Part shown: positions 21,345 to 30,274 of the stretch, in pieces
How the letters are laid out: each line of letters opens with the position of its first letter
How positions within the stretch are numbered: the stretch's first letter is position 1
DNA from: Catellatospora paridis
GTDB lineage: Bacteria; Actinomycetota; Actinomycetes; Mycobacteriales; Micromonosporaceae
Assembly (NCBI RefSeq): GCF_009720365.1
Contig: NZ_WBZD01000038.1
Coordinates: 1 to 64,000, forward strand
Length of the DNA stretch: 64,000 nt
Direction: 5' to 3'
Notes under the pieces: model-generated
What the model was told of the DNA's origin: nothing
Seen by the model: only the letters and a program-made list of their open reading frames with translations
Databases searched by the model: none
Position numbers and translations under genes: made by a program

Positions 21345-22688
21345 TCAGACGCCCGCGTGGGCGAGGCTGGGGGCCTGCGCCACCAGGACGCGCCGGCGCA
21401 GGTAGCACCACCAGGTGACGGCCAGGCAGGTGCCGTACATCACTGCGAACCAGCCGAAGGCGGTGCCGATGCCGCCGGTCGCGTTGATCGAGTCGCTGAT
21501 GGCCCGGGGCAGGTAGAAGCCGCCCAGCGCGCCGACCGCGCCGGCGATGCCCAGCGTGGCCGCCGACTCCCGCTTCGCGGTGGCCAGATCGGCCGAGGTG
21601 GCCGCGAAGATCGCCGGGATCATGCGGTAGGTCGACCCGTTGCCCGCGCCGGCCGCCGCGAACAGCAGCAGGAACGCGCACAGGAAACCGGCCATGCTCT
21701 TGGCCTGGACCGCGGTGATGACGCCGTACGAGCCGAGGCCCATCACCACGAAGCAGGCCGCCGTGACCCGGGCCCCGCCGACCTTGTCCGACAGCCAGCC
21801 GCCGAACGGGCGGGTCAGCGAGCCGACCAGCGGGCCGGTGAACGCCAGAGTGATCGTCGCCGCGCCCAGGTGGGCGGTGGGAGCCTGCGGGAACTGGAGC
21901 TTGAGCACGAGCGGGAAGGCGGCGGAGTAGCCCAGGAACGAGCCGAAGGTGCCGATGTAGAGGAAGGACATGATCCACGTGTGCGCCCGCTTGACCGTGG
22001 CGAACTGCGCCTTCAGCGGCGACTTCGCCACCTCGAGGTTGTTCATGAACAGGCGTGCGCAGAGCGCGGCGGCCAGCACCAGCGGCAGCCACATCAGGCC
22101 GCCGTACACCAGCCCGAACGACAGCGCGATCGGCACCACCAGCTGCATCACGCTGATGCCGAGGTTGCCGCCGGCCGCGTTCAGGCCGAGCGCGACGCCC
22201 TTCTCCTTCTCCGGGTAGAAGAAGGAGATGTTCGTCATGGAGGAGGCGAAGTTGCCGCCGCCCAGGCCGGCGGTCGCGGCGACGAGCAGCACCGCCCAGT
22301 ACGGCGGCTTGGCGGTGACCGCGAACACCATGCCCGCGATCGGGATCAGCAGCAGCAGCGCGCTGATCATGGTCCAGGTGCGCCCGCCGAACCGGGTCAC
22401 CGCGAAGGTGTACGGGATGCGCATCAGCGCCCCGATCAGGTTCGGCAGGGCGACGAGCCAGAACTTCTGGTCGACGGTGAACGGGAAGGCGGTGGCCGGC
22501 ATCGCCACCACCACGACGCTCCAGAGCGTCCACACCGAGAACCCCAGGTGCTCGGCGAAGATGGAGAAGACCAGGTTCCGCCGGGCGACTCGGCGGCCGG
22601 TGGAGGCCCAGAACTGCGGGTCCTCGGGGTCCCAGTTGCTGATCGCGGCGGGCTTCGATGCCGGCGGCGCAGGCGCGATGGCGGTCAT
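21345..22688 (-). CDS. narK: Nitrate/nitrite transporter NarK (MFS, NNP family)
   Basis: A 12-helix major facilitator of 447 residues. The NNP-family signatures are GLGGGNFASSMTNISFFYPEKEKG in two pieces (the nitrate signature after helix 5) and its repeat-like AAGAGNGSTYRMIPAIF in helix 11. The substrate-binding arginines are expected in RIPYTF and TYRMIP. The N-terminal cytosolic part has NWDPEDPQFWASTGRRVARRN, usual for actinobacterial NarK proteins. It imports nitrate or exchanges nitrate and nitrite, feeding the reductases encoded at 12525-19061. No ribosome binding site is obvious before ATG 22688. A possible GlnR-type box lies just upstream. Confidence 0.95.
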   Translation of the reverse strand: MTAIAPAPPASKPAAISNWDPEDPQFWASTGRRVARRNLVFSIFAEHLGFSVWTLWSVVVVAMPATAFPFTVDQKFWLVALPNLIGALMRIPYTFAVTRFGGRTWTMISALLLLIPIAGMVFAVTAKPPYWAVLLVAATAGLGGGNFASSMTNISFFYPEKEKGVALGLNAAGGNLGISVMQLVVPIALSFGLVYGGLMWLPLVLAAALCARLFMNNLEVAKSPLKAQFATVKRAHTWIMSFLYIGTFGSFLGYSAAFPLVLKLQFPQAPTAHLGAATITLAFTGPLVGSLTRPFGGWLSDKVGGARVTAACFVVMGLGSYGVITAVQAKSMAGFLCAFLLLFAAAGAGNGSTYRMIPAIFAATSADLATAKRESAATLGIAGAVGALGGFYLPRAISDSINATGGIGTAFGWFAVMYGTCLAVTWWCYLRRRVLVAQAPSLAHAGV

Positions 22689-22697
22689 GGCCAGCAG

Positions 22698-22713
22698 GTT
22701 ACGAACGTGTGAT
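22698..22713 (-). promoter_or_regulatory. Candidate GlnR-type half-site pair upstream of narK
   Basis: ATCAC-N6-GTAAC read towards narK, ending 10 bases before its ATG. The spacing and second half equal those of the candidate at 19267-19282 before the nitrate reductase gene. The closeness to the start codon would require a very short leader or an unusual mode of action. Confidence 0.22.
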
Positions 22714-22838
22714 TGCCACGTTGTTCCGATGCGCGTACCCGTGGTGTGAACCCTGCCGCACCGTGCGGCCTCGATCGCTGTGAGCGGGGGCCGCGAAATC
22801 GGACATCGAACGGCATACCACTAGGCAAGCAGGCCGTT

Positions 22839-22868
22839 TTGACCTCGCCGCGGGGCACCGGGTATCGT
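22839..22868 (+). promoter_or_regulatory. Candidate promoter of the rplM-rpsI operon
   Basis: TTGACC at 22839-22844 and TATCGT at 22863-22868 are 18 bases apart and match a strong housekeeping promoter. Transcription would begin near 22875, giving a leader of about 160 bases before the GTG of rplM. The leader could hold autoregulatory structure, but I cannot identify one. The rest of the 347-base gap to narK shows no gene. Confidence 0.6.
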
Positions 22869-23035
22869 TAGCGGCTGTTGTGCGAGAGGTGGCGTCGAGC
22901 CGGTAGTCCTGATGCTCAGGTAGGCTTGTCGTTCGCGCGCCGGTCCGTTTGCGACCGGCCGGCATCGCAGAATCCGTTGATCGTGGGCAGGTTCGCCCGC
23001 GGTCACACAGACCTACGACGAGACAAGGTAGACCT

Positions 23036-23479
23036 GTGCGTACGTACAGCCCGAAGCCGGGTGAGATCGAGCGTCAGTGGCACGTTATCGACGCTTCTGA
23101 CGTCGTGCTGGGCCGGCTCGCCACCCACACCGCCAACCTTCTGCGCGGTAAGCACAAGCCGACTTTCGCGCCGCACGTCGACACCGGCGACTTTGTGGTC
23201 ATCATCAACGCCGGCAAGGTTGCCCTGACGGGCAACAAGCGCGCGACCAAGATCGCTTACCGGCACTCCGGTTACCCGGGTGGTCTGAAGCAGATCGGCT
23301 ACGAGGAGCTGCTCACCAAGCGCCCCGAGAAGGCGATCGAGCTGGCCGTCAAGGGCATGATCCCCCACAACCGGCTGGGTCGTCAGATCATGTCGAAGCT
23401 GAAGGTCTACGCTGGCGCGGAGCACCCGCACGCGGCTCAGCAGCCGGTGCCGTTCGAGATCAAGCAGATCGCGCAGTGA
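23036..23479 (+). CDS. rplM: 50S ribosomal protein L13
   Basis: Ribosomal protein L13, 147 residues, the normal actinobacterial length, binding 23S rRNA early in large-subunit assembly. The sequence begins [20 protein letters not shown] and has [21 protein letters not shown], the L13 signature [15 protein letters not shown] and [20 protein letters not shown] 23036 follows AAGGT at usual distance; the frame is open from 22949 but the upstream codons are not L13-like. rpsI starts 20 bases downstream in the same transcript. Confidence 0.98.
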   Translation: MRTYSPKPGEIERQWHVIDASDVVLGRLATHTANLLRGKHKPTFAPHVDTGDFVVIINAGKVALTGNKRATKIAYRHSGYPGGLKQIGYEELLTKRPEKAIELAVKGMIPHNRLGRQIMSKLKVYAGAEHPHAAQQPVPFEIKQIAQ

Positions 23480-23499
23480 GCGCGGACGAAGGAATCACC

Positions 23500-23994
23500 A
23501 TGACCGACACTTCCGTGCCGACCCAGGCCGTGGTCGAGGCTGAGGCTGAGGCCTCGGTCGTCGCCACTGCCGTCGCTGTCAAGCCGGCCACCCCGAAGTT
23601 CAAGGGCGACCGGCCGATCCAGACCGTTGGCCGCCGCAAGCAGGCCATCGTCCGGGTGCGCCTGATCCCCGGCTCCGGCAAGATCACCTGCAACGGCCAG
23701 GACCTGGAGAAGTACTTCCCCAGCAAGGTCGCGCAGCAGTCGGTCCGTGAGCCGCTGGTGACCGTGGAGAAGACCGAGGGCCTCGACATCGTCGCCAACC
23801 TGCGTGGCGGCGGCATCAGCGGCCAGGCCGGCGCGCTGCGCCTGGCCATCGCGCGGGCGCTGATCGAGCTCGACATCGACGACCGCCCGGCGCTGAAGAA
23901 GGCCGGCTTCCTCACCCGCGACGCCCGCGTCACGGAGAGCAAGAAGTACGGTCTCAAGAAGGCCCGTAAGGCCCCGCAGTACTCCAAGCGTTGA
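23500..23994 (+). CDS. rpsI: 30S ribosomal protein S9
   Basis: Ribosomal protein S9, 164 residues. The conserved body runs from [19 protein letters not shown] through [21 protein letters not shown] to the C-terminal [17 protein letters not shown], whose final Lys-Arg touches tRNA in the P site. As in other actinobacteria a poorly conserved acidic/alanine-rich extension of about 40 residues precedes it. GAAGGA with six-base spacing selects ATG 23500; an in-frame GTG at 23476 overlaps the rplM stop and is less likely. A terminator follows the gene. Confidence 0.97.
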   Translation: MTDTSVPTQAVVEAEAEASVVATAVAVKPATPKFKGDRPIQTVGRRKQAIVRVRLIPGSGKITCNGQDLEKYFPSKVAQQSVREPLVTVEKTEGLDIVANLRGGGISGQAGALRLAIARALIELDIDDRPALKKAGFLTRDARVTESKKYGLKKARKAPQYSKR

Positions 23995-24010
23995 TCGCTG
24001 TCTACTGATC

Positions 24011-24057
24011 GGCCGGGCACGCTCCTGCTTCACGGCGGGGTGGCGTGCCCGGCCTTT
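24011..24057 (+). terminator. Rho-independent-type terminator after rpsI
   Basis: A perfect 12-bp G/C-rich stem, GGCCGGGCACGC (24011-24022) with GCGTGCCCGGCC (24043-24054), followed by TTT. It lies 17 bases after the rpsI stop and separates the ribosomal operon from glmM. Confidence 0.85.
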
Positions 24058-24131
24058 CGACTTTGGGCCCTCATCCGGGGTCCGGGTCGGCTTGAACCCC
24101 TCCTTTCGCACCCCACAGAAAGGGCCACCGA

Positions 24132-25472
24132 ATGGCACGCCTTTTCGGCACCGACGGCGTACGCGGTCTGGCCAACGCGGACCTCAGCCCCGAACTCGCC
24201 CTCTCGCTGGCTGTCGCCGCGGCGCACACCCTGCCCGACCCCGATCGTGAGCAGCCGCCGCTGGTGGTGGTCGGCCGCGACCCCCGCGCCAGCGGGGAGA
24301 TGCTCGAGGCGGCCGTGGTCGCGGGCCTGGCCAGCGCCGGTGCGAACGTGGTGCGGGTCGGCGTGCTGCCGACGCCCGGCGTGGCGTACCTGACCGCCGA
24401 GGTGCGGGCCGACTTCGGCGTGATGATCTCCGCCAGCCACAACCCGATGCCGGACAACGGCATCAAGTTCTTCGCCGCCGGTGGGCACAAGCTGACCGAC
24501 GAGCAGGAGGACGCCATCGAGGCCGCGCTCGGCGCGACCTGGACGCGCCCCACCGGCGCGGCGGTCGGCCGGGCGCACGACCTGCTCGACGGTGCCGAGC
24601 ACTACACGACGCACCTGGTGGAGGCCACCGGCCACCCGCTCGCCGGGCTCAAGGTCGTGGTCGACTGCGCGCACGGCGCGGCCAGCGACGTGGCGCCCGA
24701 CGCGTTCCGCGGGGCCGGGGCCGAGGTGGTCGCCATCAACGCCGAGCCCGACGGGCTCAACATCAACGACGAGTGCGGCGCGACTCACCTCGGCCCGCTG
24801 AAGGCGGCCGTGGTCGAGCACGGCGCGCACCTGGGTATCGCGGTCGACGGTGACGCCGACCGGTGCCTGGCGGTCGACGCGTCCGGTGCCGAGGTGGACG
24901 GCGACCAGATCATGGCGATCCTCGCGCTGGCCATGCGCGACGCCGGCACGCTGGTCAACGACACCCTGGTCGCGACGGTCATGAGCAACCTCGGGCTGCG
25001 CATCGCCATGCGTGAGGCCGGCATCACCCTGGTCGAGACGAAGGTCGGCGACCGGTACGTGCTGGAGGAGCTGCGGGCCGGCGGCTTCAGCCTGGGTGGC
25101 GAGCAGAGCGGCCACGTCGTCTTCACCGAGCACGCGACCACCGGCGACGGTGTGCTCACCGGCCTGCGGCTGCTGGCCCGCGTGGCGCAGACCGGCAAGT
25201 CCCTGGCCGAGCTGGCCGCCGTGGTGAACCGGCTGCCGCAGGTGCTGATCAACGTACGGGTCGCCGACAAGGCCGTTGCCCGCGCTCCGGAGATCCTCGC
25301 CGCGGTCGCCGCGGCCGAGGCCCAGCTCAGCGGGACCGGCCGGGTGCTGCTGCGCCCGTCGGGCACCGAGCAGCTGGTCCGGGTGATGGTCGAGGCCTCC
25401 GGCGAGGACATCGCGCAGAAGATCGCCGAGGACATCGCCGCCGACGTGCGGGCGGCCAGCCCGGCGGTGTGA
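24132..25472 (+). CDS. glmM: Phosphoglucosamine mutase
   Basis: An enzyme of 446 residues that turns glucosamine 6-phosphate into glucosamine 1-phosphate on the way to UDP-GlcNAc for peptidoglycan. It starts [12 protein letters not shown], carries the phosphoserine loop [18 protein letters not shown], the metal-binding DGDADRC, the sugar-binding GGEQSGH and the C-terminal phosphate-binding [14 protein letters not shown]. All catalytic residues are in place. GlmS, which makes its substrate, is encoded 0.9 kb downstream; the MmpS-like gene between them is on the other strand. Confidence 0.98.
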   Translation: MARLFGTDGVRGLANADLSPELALSLAVAAAHTLPDPDREQPPLVVVGRDPRASGEMLEAAVVAGLASAGANVVRVGVLPTPGVAYLTAEVRADFGVMISASHNPMPDNGIKFFAAGGHKLTDEQEDAIEAALGATWTRPTGAAVGRAHDLLDGAEHYTTHLVEATGHPLAGLKVVVDCAHGAASDVAPDAFRGAGAEVVAINAEPDGLNINDECGATHLGPLKAAVVEHGAHLGIAVDGDADRCLAVDASGAEVDGDQIMAILALAMRDAGTLVNDTLVATVMSNLGLRIAMREAGITLVETKVGDRYVLEELRAGGFSLGGEQSGHVVFTEHATTGDGVLTGLRLLARVAQTGKSLAELAAVVNRLPQVLINVRVADKAVARAPEILAAVAAAEAQLSGTGRVLLRPSGTEQLVRVMVEASGEDIAQKIAEDIAADVRAASPAV

Positions 25473-25490
25473 ACGTCAGCGTCACGTGAA

Positions 25491-25528
25491 TCAGGGGGCG
25501 TCTCCGCGACCGCGGAGACGCCCCCTGA
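25491..25528. terminator. Bidirectional terminator between glmM and the MmpS-like gene
   Basis: A perfect 18-bp stem, 25491-25508 paired with 25511-25528, around a two-base turn. It is 18 bases after the glmM stop and 14 bases from the stop of the convergent gene, so it can serve both strands. Confidence 0.85.
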
Positions 25529-25542
25529 TCAGTTCTACGGTG

Positions 25543-26148
25543 TCAGCCGCCCACGAACACACTCACGCAGGTCGCCGACGAGCCCGTGCCGGCGCGCTTC
25601 TGCCGCTCGGTGCCGTCGACGGAGATGGAGCAGCCGGTCACGTTCGCGTCGCCGCCCGGCGCGCCGAAGGCGATCACCGACAGGCCGAACGAGTCGGTGT
25701 TCAGCGTGAAGTTCTTGGTCCACGGCAGGGTCACCGTCTCGCTCGGCGTCTTGCCCGGCCCCTCCGAGTACGTGATCAGCGCCTGGCCGGTGCCCTCGAC
25801 GGCGTAGCGCACCGAGTGCGAGCCGGTGGCGTCCCCGGTCGCCACGCCGACGCTGGGGATCATGTTCGGCAGGTCCTCGATCGCCTCGTTCGCCTTGTAG
25901 AAGAGGTAGTAGCCGCCGACGCCGCAGACAGCGCACAGCAGCAGCACGACACCCAGGATGATGCCCACGATCAGGCCGGTCTTGCTCTTCTTCGGCGGCT
26001 GGACCGGCGAGCCGTAGGCCGGGGTGCCGTAGGCGGGCGTGCCGTAGGCGGGCGGCTGGTTGGGCTGCCACGGGGGCGGTGCCGGCTGGTTCGGGTCGTA
26101 CGCGGGCGGCTGCGCCTGGTTCGGGTCGTACGGAGGGGGGTAGCTCAT
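25543..26148 (-). CDS. Proline-rich membrane-anchored protein with MmpS-like domain
   Basis: A 201-residue protein. Residues 1-55 are proline/tyrosine-rich with repeats such as YDPNQ and AYGTPAYGTPAYGS. One membrane helix follows (TGLIVGIILGVVLLLCAVCGVGGYYL as a run), then an extracytoplasmic domain with VRYAVEGTGQALITYSEGPG, TLPWTKNFTLNT, CSISVDG and ATCVSVFVGG, typical of MmpS-type accessory proteins. In mycobacteria MmpS partners MmpL lipid exporters; no mmpL is present here, so the role is open. ATG 26148 is in an ATGA overlap with an MSER mini-ORF. Reading further upstream to 26280 would use the repeat as coding sequence and is unlikely. Confidence 0.75.
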   Translation of the reverse strand: MSYPPPYDPNQAQPPAYDPNQPAPPPWQPNQPPAYGTPAYGTPAYGSPVQPPKKSKTGLIVGIILGVVLLLCAVCGVGGYYLFYKANEAIEDLPNMIPSVGVATGDATGSHSVRYAVEGTGQALITYSEGPGKTPSETVTLPWTKNFTLNTDSFGLSVIAFGAPGGDANVTGCSISVDGTERQKRAGTGSSATCVSVFVGG

Positions 26149-26222
26149 GCCTTCTTCTCCTGGCTGCGCTCGTCGGCGGGGGAGGCGGCGCGTCGGGCCG
26201 GGGACCCGCTCCGCTCGCTCAC
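26145..26222 (-). repeat. MSER mini-ORF repeat preceding the MmpS-like gene
   Basis: The minus strand encodes a 25-residue peptide starting at GTG 26222 with MSERSGSPARR and ending ADERSQEKKA. Its stop overlaps ATG 26148 as ATGA. Unlike the other copies there is no same-strand gene upstream, so here the mini-ORF would be the first reading frame of the message, like a leader peptide. Confidence 0.8.
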
Positions 26223-26384
26223 CCGCGGATGGTAGGCCCCCCGCGCTCTCCCGCGACACGCGGTGGCAGCAATCCGTCACTAATCGGGCAGGCCGAGGTC
26301 CGTCCAGGTTGCAATCAAATCCGGTGCGTGATTGACCGGGTTCTGAACATGCAATGTGAGTGAAACTCCGCTAAGGTAACGGGC

Positions 26385-28295
26385 ATGTGCGGGATCGTGG
26401 GATACGTGGGCGGCCAGCAGGCGCTCGGTGTGGTGTTGGACGGGCTGCGGCGGCTGGAATACCGGGGTTACGACTCCGCCGGCGTCGCCGTGCTGGCGAA
26501 CAGCAGGCTGCTTCTGGCCAAGAAGGCCGGCAAGCTTTCGAATCTGGAGAAGATGCTGGCCGAGACTGCCGAGGCCGACCTGCGCGCGGGGACCACGGGC
26601 ATCGGTCACACCCGCTGGGCCACCCACGGCGGTCCCACAGATCGCAACGCGCACCCGCACCTGTCGGCCGACGGCCGCATCGCGGTGATCCACAACGGCA
26701 TTATCGAGAACTTCGCGAAGCTGCGGGCCGAATTGCAGGCCGAAGGCATCGAGTTCGCCAGCGACACCGACACCGAGTGCGTCGCGCACCTGCTGGCCGC
26801 CGAGCTGGCCGGGATCGCGGGCAGCCCGCAGGCGCTCGCCGACGCGATGCGCCGGGTCTGCGGCCGCCTGGAGGGCGCGTTCACCCTGCTGGCGGTCGAC
26901 GCCCAGGCGCCCGGCGCCGTGGTCGGCGCGCGCCGCAACTCCCCGCTCGTGGTGGGCCGCGGTAACGGCGAGAACTTCCTGGCCAGCGACGTGAGCGCGT
27001 TCATCGAGCACACCCGCGAGGCGGTCGAGCTCGGCCAGGACCAGATCGTGCTGATCACCGCGGACACCATCGAGATCACCGACTTCGCGGGCAACCCCGC
27101 GCAGGGCCTCGACTACCACGTGGACTGGGACGCCCGCGCCGCCGAGAAGGACGGCCACGCCTGGTTCATGCTCAAGGAGATCGCCGAGCAGCCCCAGGCC
27201 GTGGCCGACACGCTGCGCGGCCGCATCGGCGAGACCGGCGAGATCATGCTCGACGAGGTCCGGCTGACCGACCAGGACCTGCGCGACGTCGACAAGGTCT
27301 TCATCGTCTCCTGCGGCACCTCCTACCACGCGGGTCTGGTCGCCAAGTACGCCATCGAGCACTGGACCCGGATCCCGTGCGAGGTCGAGCTGGCCAGCGA
27401 GTTCCGCTACCGCGACCCGGTGCTCGACCGGTCCACGCTGGTCGTGGTCATCTCCCAGTCGGGCGAGACCATGGACACCCTGATGGCGCTGCGGCACGCC
27501 AAGGAGCAGAAGGCCCGGGTGCTGGCCATCTGCAACACCAACGGCTCGACCATCCCGCGCGAGTCCGACGCCGTGCTCTACACCCACGGCGGCCCCGAGA
27601 TCGCCGTCGCCTCCACCAAGGCGTTCCTGACCCAGCTCGCCGCCTGCTTCCTGGTCGGCCTGCACCTGGCCCAGGTGCGCGGCGTGAAGTACGCCGACGA
27701 GGTGGCCGCTGTCGTCGCGCAGCTGCAGGAGATGCCCGCGAAGATCGAGAAGGTGCTGGCGGGCATGGACCCGGTCCGCGAGCTGGGCCGCGAGCTGGCC
27801 GACAACAAGGCGTCCACGGTGCTGTTCATCGGCCGCCACGTCGGCTACCCGGTGGCGCTGGAGGGCGCGCTCAAGCTCAAGGAGCTGGCGTACATGCACG
27901 CCGAGGGCTTCGCCGCGGGTGAGCTCAAGCACGGCCCGATCGCGTTGATCGGCGGCCCGGCCGACGACGAGGCGGGCAACCCCGTCGGCCACGGCACGCC
28001 CGTGATCTGCATCGTGCCGTCCCCGGCCGGGCGCGGCCTGCTGCACGACAAGATCGTGAGCAACATCCAGGAGGTGCGGGCCCGTGGCGCGCACACCATC
28101 GTCATCGCCGAGGAGGGCGACGACGCGGTCATCCCGTACGCCGACGTGCTGATTCGGGTGCCCCGCACGCCCACGCTGCTGGCGCCGTTCGTGACCACCG
28201 TGCCGTTGCAGGTGCTCGCCGCGGCGATCGCCGATGCGCGCGGGCACGACGTCGACCAGCCGCGCAACCTGGCCAAGTCCGTCACGGTCGAGTAG
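26385..28295 (+). CDS. glmS: Glutamine-fructose-6-phosphate aminotransferase (isomerizing)
   Basis: Glucosamine 6-phosphate synthase, 636 residues. After removal of Met the N-terminal Cys of MCGIVGYVGG is the glutaminase nucleophile. GHTRWATHGGPTDRNAHPH and RNSPLVVG belong to the glutaminase half; two SIS domains follow (SCGTSYHAGLVAKY, SQSGETMDTL, and FIGRHVGYPVALEGALKLKEL with AEGFAAGELKHGPIALI). It provides amino sugar for the cell wall and is the first committed step before glmM. AAGG lies eight bases before ATG. No glmS ribozyme is visible upstream, as expected outside Firmicutes. Confidence 0.98.
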   Translation: MCGIVGYVGGQQALGVVLDGLRRLEYRGYDSAGVAVLANSRLLLAKKAGKLSNLEKMLAETAEADLRAGTTGIGHTRWATHGGPTDRNAHPHLSADGRIAVIHNGIIENFAKLRAELQAEGIEFASDTDTECVAHLLAAELAGIAGSPQALADAMRRVCGRLEGAFTLLAVDAQAPGAVVGARRNSPLVVGRGNGENFLASDVSAFIEHTREAVELGQDQIVLITADTIEITDFAGNPAQGLDYHVDWDARAAEKDGHAWFMLKEIAEQPQAVADTLRGRIGETGEIMLDEVRLTDQDLRDVDKVFIVSCGTSYHAGLVAKYAIEHWTRIPCEVELASEFRYRDPVLDRSTLVVVISQSGETMDTLMALRHAKEQKARVLAICNTNGSTIPRESDAVLYTHGGPEIAVASTKAFLTQLAACFLVGLHLAQVRGVKYADEVAAVVAQLQEMPAKIEKVLAGMDPVRELGRELADNKASTVLFIGRHVGYPVALEGALKLKELAYMHAEGFAAGELKHGPIALIGGPADDEAGNPVGHGTPVICIVPSPAGRGLLHDKIVSNIQEVRARGAHTIVIAEEGDDAVIPYADVLIRVPRTPTLLAPFVTTVPLQVLAAAIADARGHDVDQPRNLAKSVTVE

Positions 28296-28310
28296 CCGGC
28301 GCGAGCCGCC

Positions 28311-28355
28311 CGGCCCCGGTGGCCTGCCTGTCACGGCAGCCACCGGGGCCGTTTC
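28311..28355 (+). terminator. Terminator after glmS
   Basis: CGGCCCCGGTGGC (28311-28323) pairs perfectly with GCCACCGGGGCCG (28339-28351) and TTT follows. It begins 15 bases after the glmS stop. Confidence 0.85.
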
Positions 28356-28455
28356 GCGCACCGTCACGCCGCCGCGTCCGGGTTGCCGCGTGCCCACCGT
28401 CATGCCGGCGCGCCCAGGTTGCCGCGCGCCCACCGGTCATGTCGGCACGCAGACC
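28356..28455. repeat. Degenerate tandem repeat, about three units of 32-36 bp
   Basis: Three imperfect units begin at 28356, 28388 and 28424, each with a CACCG(G)TCA block and two of them ending in GGTTGCC. The stretch fills most of the gap between the glmS terminator and the end of the convergent hydrolase gene. I see no gene in it. Confidence 0.6.
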
Positions 28456-28492
28456 GGTCCGCCGGTGGCGGCAGCGCATCGAGTCGACTCGG

Positions 28493-28527
28493 CGGTCACC
28501 GGTCACCGGTCACCGGTCGCCGGTCAC
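28493..28527. repeat. Five copies of a 7-bp unit (CGGTCAC) spanning a stop codon
   Basis: Units run 28493-28499, 28500-28506, 28507-28513, 28514-28520 (CGGTCGC) and 28521-28527. They cover the last codons and the stop of the minus-strand hydrolase gene. As seven is not a multiple of three, gain or loss of a unit would change the frame and the C-terminus of that protein. Confidence 0.8.
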
Positions 28528-30274
28528 GGCGCGGGTCGGCGGCGGCTTCGTGCTCGCCGGTGACGATCTCGGCCAGGCTCTGCAGGGCTGGATTGTCCTC
28601 GTGGAAGTAGGCGGCGTGCGCGTCGAACGGGTCGGTGCCGGGGGCCGCCGCGAACACCCGTGCGCCGAACTGTTCGGACGACGGGTCGACGCCGTGCCAC
28701 AGATCGGCGTTGCCGCGCACCACCGCGTCCGCCGCGGAACCCGCCAGGACGAACCCGGGACCGCCGAGCGCATTCAGCGCCAGCTCGCCCTTCGAGGACG
28801 CGAACAGCACGATGTCGTTGCTGGTCGTGGACGCCCACACGTGGCCCGCGTGCCCGAGGTCGGCGGCGCTGTCCACGCCCATCCCGGGGCTGCCCAGGGC
28901 GACGATCTCGTCGGCGAGCACGGTGCCTTCCCGCTCGGCCACCCCGATCGCGAGACTGCCGTACGAGTGCCCGATCAGGCTCAGCCGCGCGGGACCGTCC
29001 TCGTGCGCGGCGGCCAGCCCGGTCTGGAACGAGCCGAGGTCGTCGCGGGCGGCCAGCGCGGCGCGCTCGCTCATCGCGTCGACGCCGTCCGGCGGGTCGT
29101 AGCCCAGCCACATCACCGTCGCCGTGGTGGCGTCCGGGGCCAGCGCCGATGCGCGAGCCTGCACCGCCGCGGCCCGGTCCACCTCACCCGCGAAGCGGTC
29201 GAGTGACGCGCCCACGCCCGGCACGTAGGTGGCCACGTTGTCGCTGCCGTCGGGGTCCCCCAAGGCCACCACCAGCCGGCCGTCCCCGCTCGGGTCCAGC
29301 CGCAGCAGGTAGGCCCGGGTCGGGCCCTGATCGAGCCGCTCGGCCAGGCCGGTCAGTGCGGTCAGCCGCTGCCGCGCGCCCGGCTCCGGCGGGTGGGCCG
29401 CGACGGCGTCGCGCAGCCGGTCCAGCTCCCGGTCGAGCAGTTCCCGGTTGGCGCGGTCGCGCACCGCCGCGGGCACCCCGTCGAGCCGGCCCAGCTCCTC
29501 GGGCTTGGCGCCCACCAGCCAGGCCCGCTCGGCCTCGGTCAGCCCGGCCCACCACCGGGCCACGTCCGCCGGCGTGCCGCGCGCGGGCAGCGACACGGCA
29601 GTGCCGGTCCACCCCTGCCCGGCCGCCTTGGCCAGTGCGATGAGACGGCGGGCGGTCTCCTCGTCGCTCGCCCGCGCCTCCCGCACGACCGCTTCGATCT
29701 CGGCGGAGACCTGCATCGCCAGCGCGACCTCCGATGCTCCGGGAGTCCGGCCCGACAGCGAAACCGGGCCTGCTCCGCCGCGCGGCGAAGCGGCAGCACG
29801 CCCGGCGAACTCCGCCGGAACGTGTCCCCGGCCGCCGGGGACCTGTCCCGGGCTCTCCGGCACCGCGCCCTGCCCGCCGGGCGTCCCCGCCGGACCGCCC
29901 CGCGGCACGTCCGGCACGACGATGCTCACCTGCCCGTCCGCGGACACCTGCACGGCGGTGCCGCGCACCGCGGACAGCGCCTCGGCCAGCCGACGCTGCA
30001 GCGCCCGGACCCGCTCGGCGTGCCGCCACAGCAGCTGATCGACCTCGAGCAGCGCCGGGGGAGCGGTGGCCAGCCGGCGGACCAGGGCCGACCCGGACTC
30101 GCGGGCCGCGACGGCGGCGGTGCCACCGTGCCAGGCCTGGTCCTGCCGGGCGAGCTGTCCCGCCAGGTCGTCGTGGTGATCGTCGAGACCCCGGCTCAGC
30201 CGTCGCCAGGCGGCGGCCCCTTCGGCCCAGCGCGCCGGGTCAGCGGCCAGCAGCAGCGCGTACGAGACGGTCAT
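28496..30274 (-). CDS. Alpha/beta hydrolase with N-terminal helical domain (DUF1023 type)
   Basis: A 592-residue protein. The N-terminal third (to about 110) is helical with WXG-like features (WAEGAAAWRRLSRGLDDHHDDL, QDQAWHGGTAA). A Gly/Pro-rich hinge lies near 120-175, and further helices with ELDRLRDAVAAHPPEP precede the C-terminal hydrolase domain. That domain has ATVMWLGYDPP, the nucleophile elbow LIGHSYGSLAIG at about 430 and the late DFAHAAYF-like segment FDAHAAYFHEDNP. This is the actinobacterial DUF1023 esterase/lipase group. Its start overlaps the stop of a type VII secretion target gene, so it is a candidate substrate or toxin-like partner of that system. The stop lies in a 7-bp tandem repeat. 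Confidence 0.78.
   Translation of the reverse strand: MTVSYALLLAADPARWAEGAAAWRRLSRGLDDHHDDLAGQLARQDQAWHGGTAAVAARESGSALVRRLATAPPALLEVDQLLWRHAERVRALQRRLAEALSAVRGTAVQVSADGQVSIVVPDVPRGGPAGTPGGQGAVPESPGQVPGGRGHVPAEFAGRAAASPRGGAGPVSLSGRTPGASEVALAMQVSAEIEAVVREARASDEETARRLIALAKAAGQGWTGTAVSLPARGTPADVARWWAGLTEAERAWLVGAKPEELGRLDGVPAAVRDRANRELLDRELDRLRDAVAAHPPEPGARQRLTALTGLAERLDQGPTRAYLLRLDPSGDGRLVVALGDPDGSDNVATYVPGVGASLDRFAGEVDRAAAVQARASALAPDATTATVMWLGYDPPDGVDAMSERAALAARDDLGSFQTGLAAAHEDGPARLSLIGHSYGSLAIGVAEREGTVLADEIVALGSPGMGVDSAADLGHAGHVWASTTSNDIVLFASSKGELALNALGGPGFVLAGSAADAVVRGNADLWHGVDPSSEQFGARVFAAAPGTDPFDAHAAYFHEDNPALQSLAEIVTGEHEAAADPRRDRRPVTGDR

Noticed and set aside
22949-23035. N-terminal extension of ribosomal protein L13
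   Set aside because: The residues are not L13-like; GTG 23036 gives the standard 147 residues.
26281-26384. glmS ribozyme upstream of glmS
   Set aside because: No glmS ribozyme core could be found, and it is not expected in actinobacteria.
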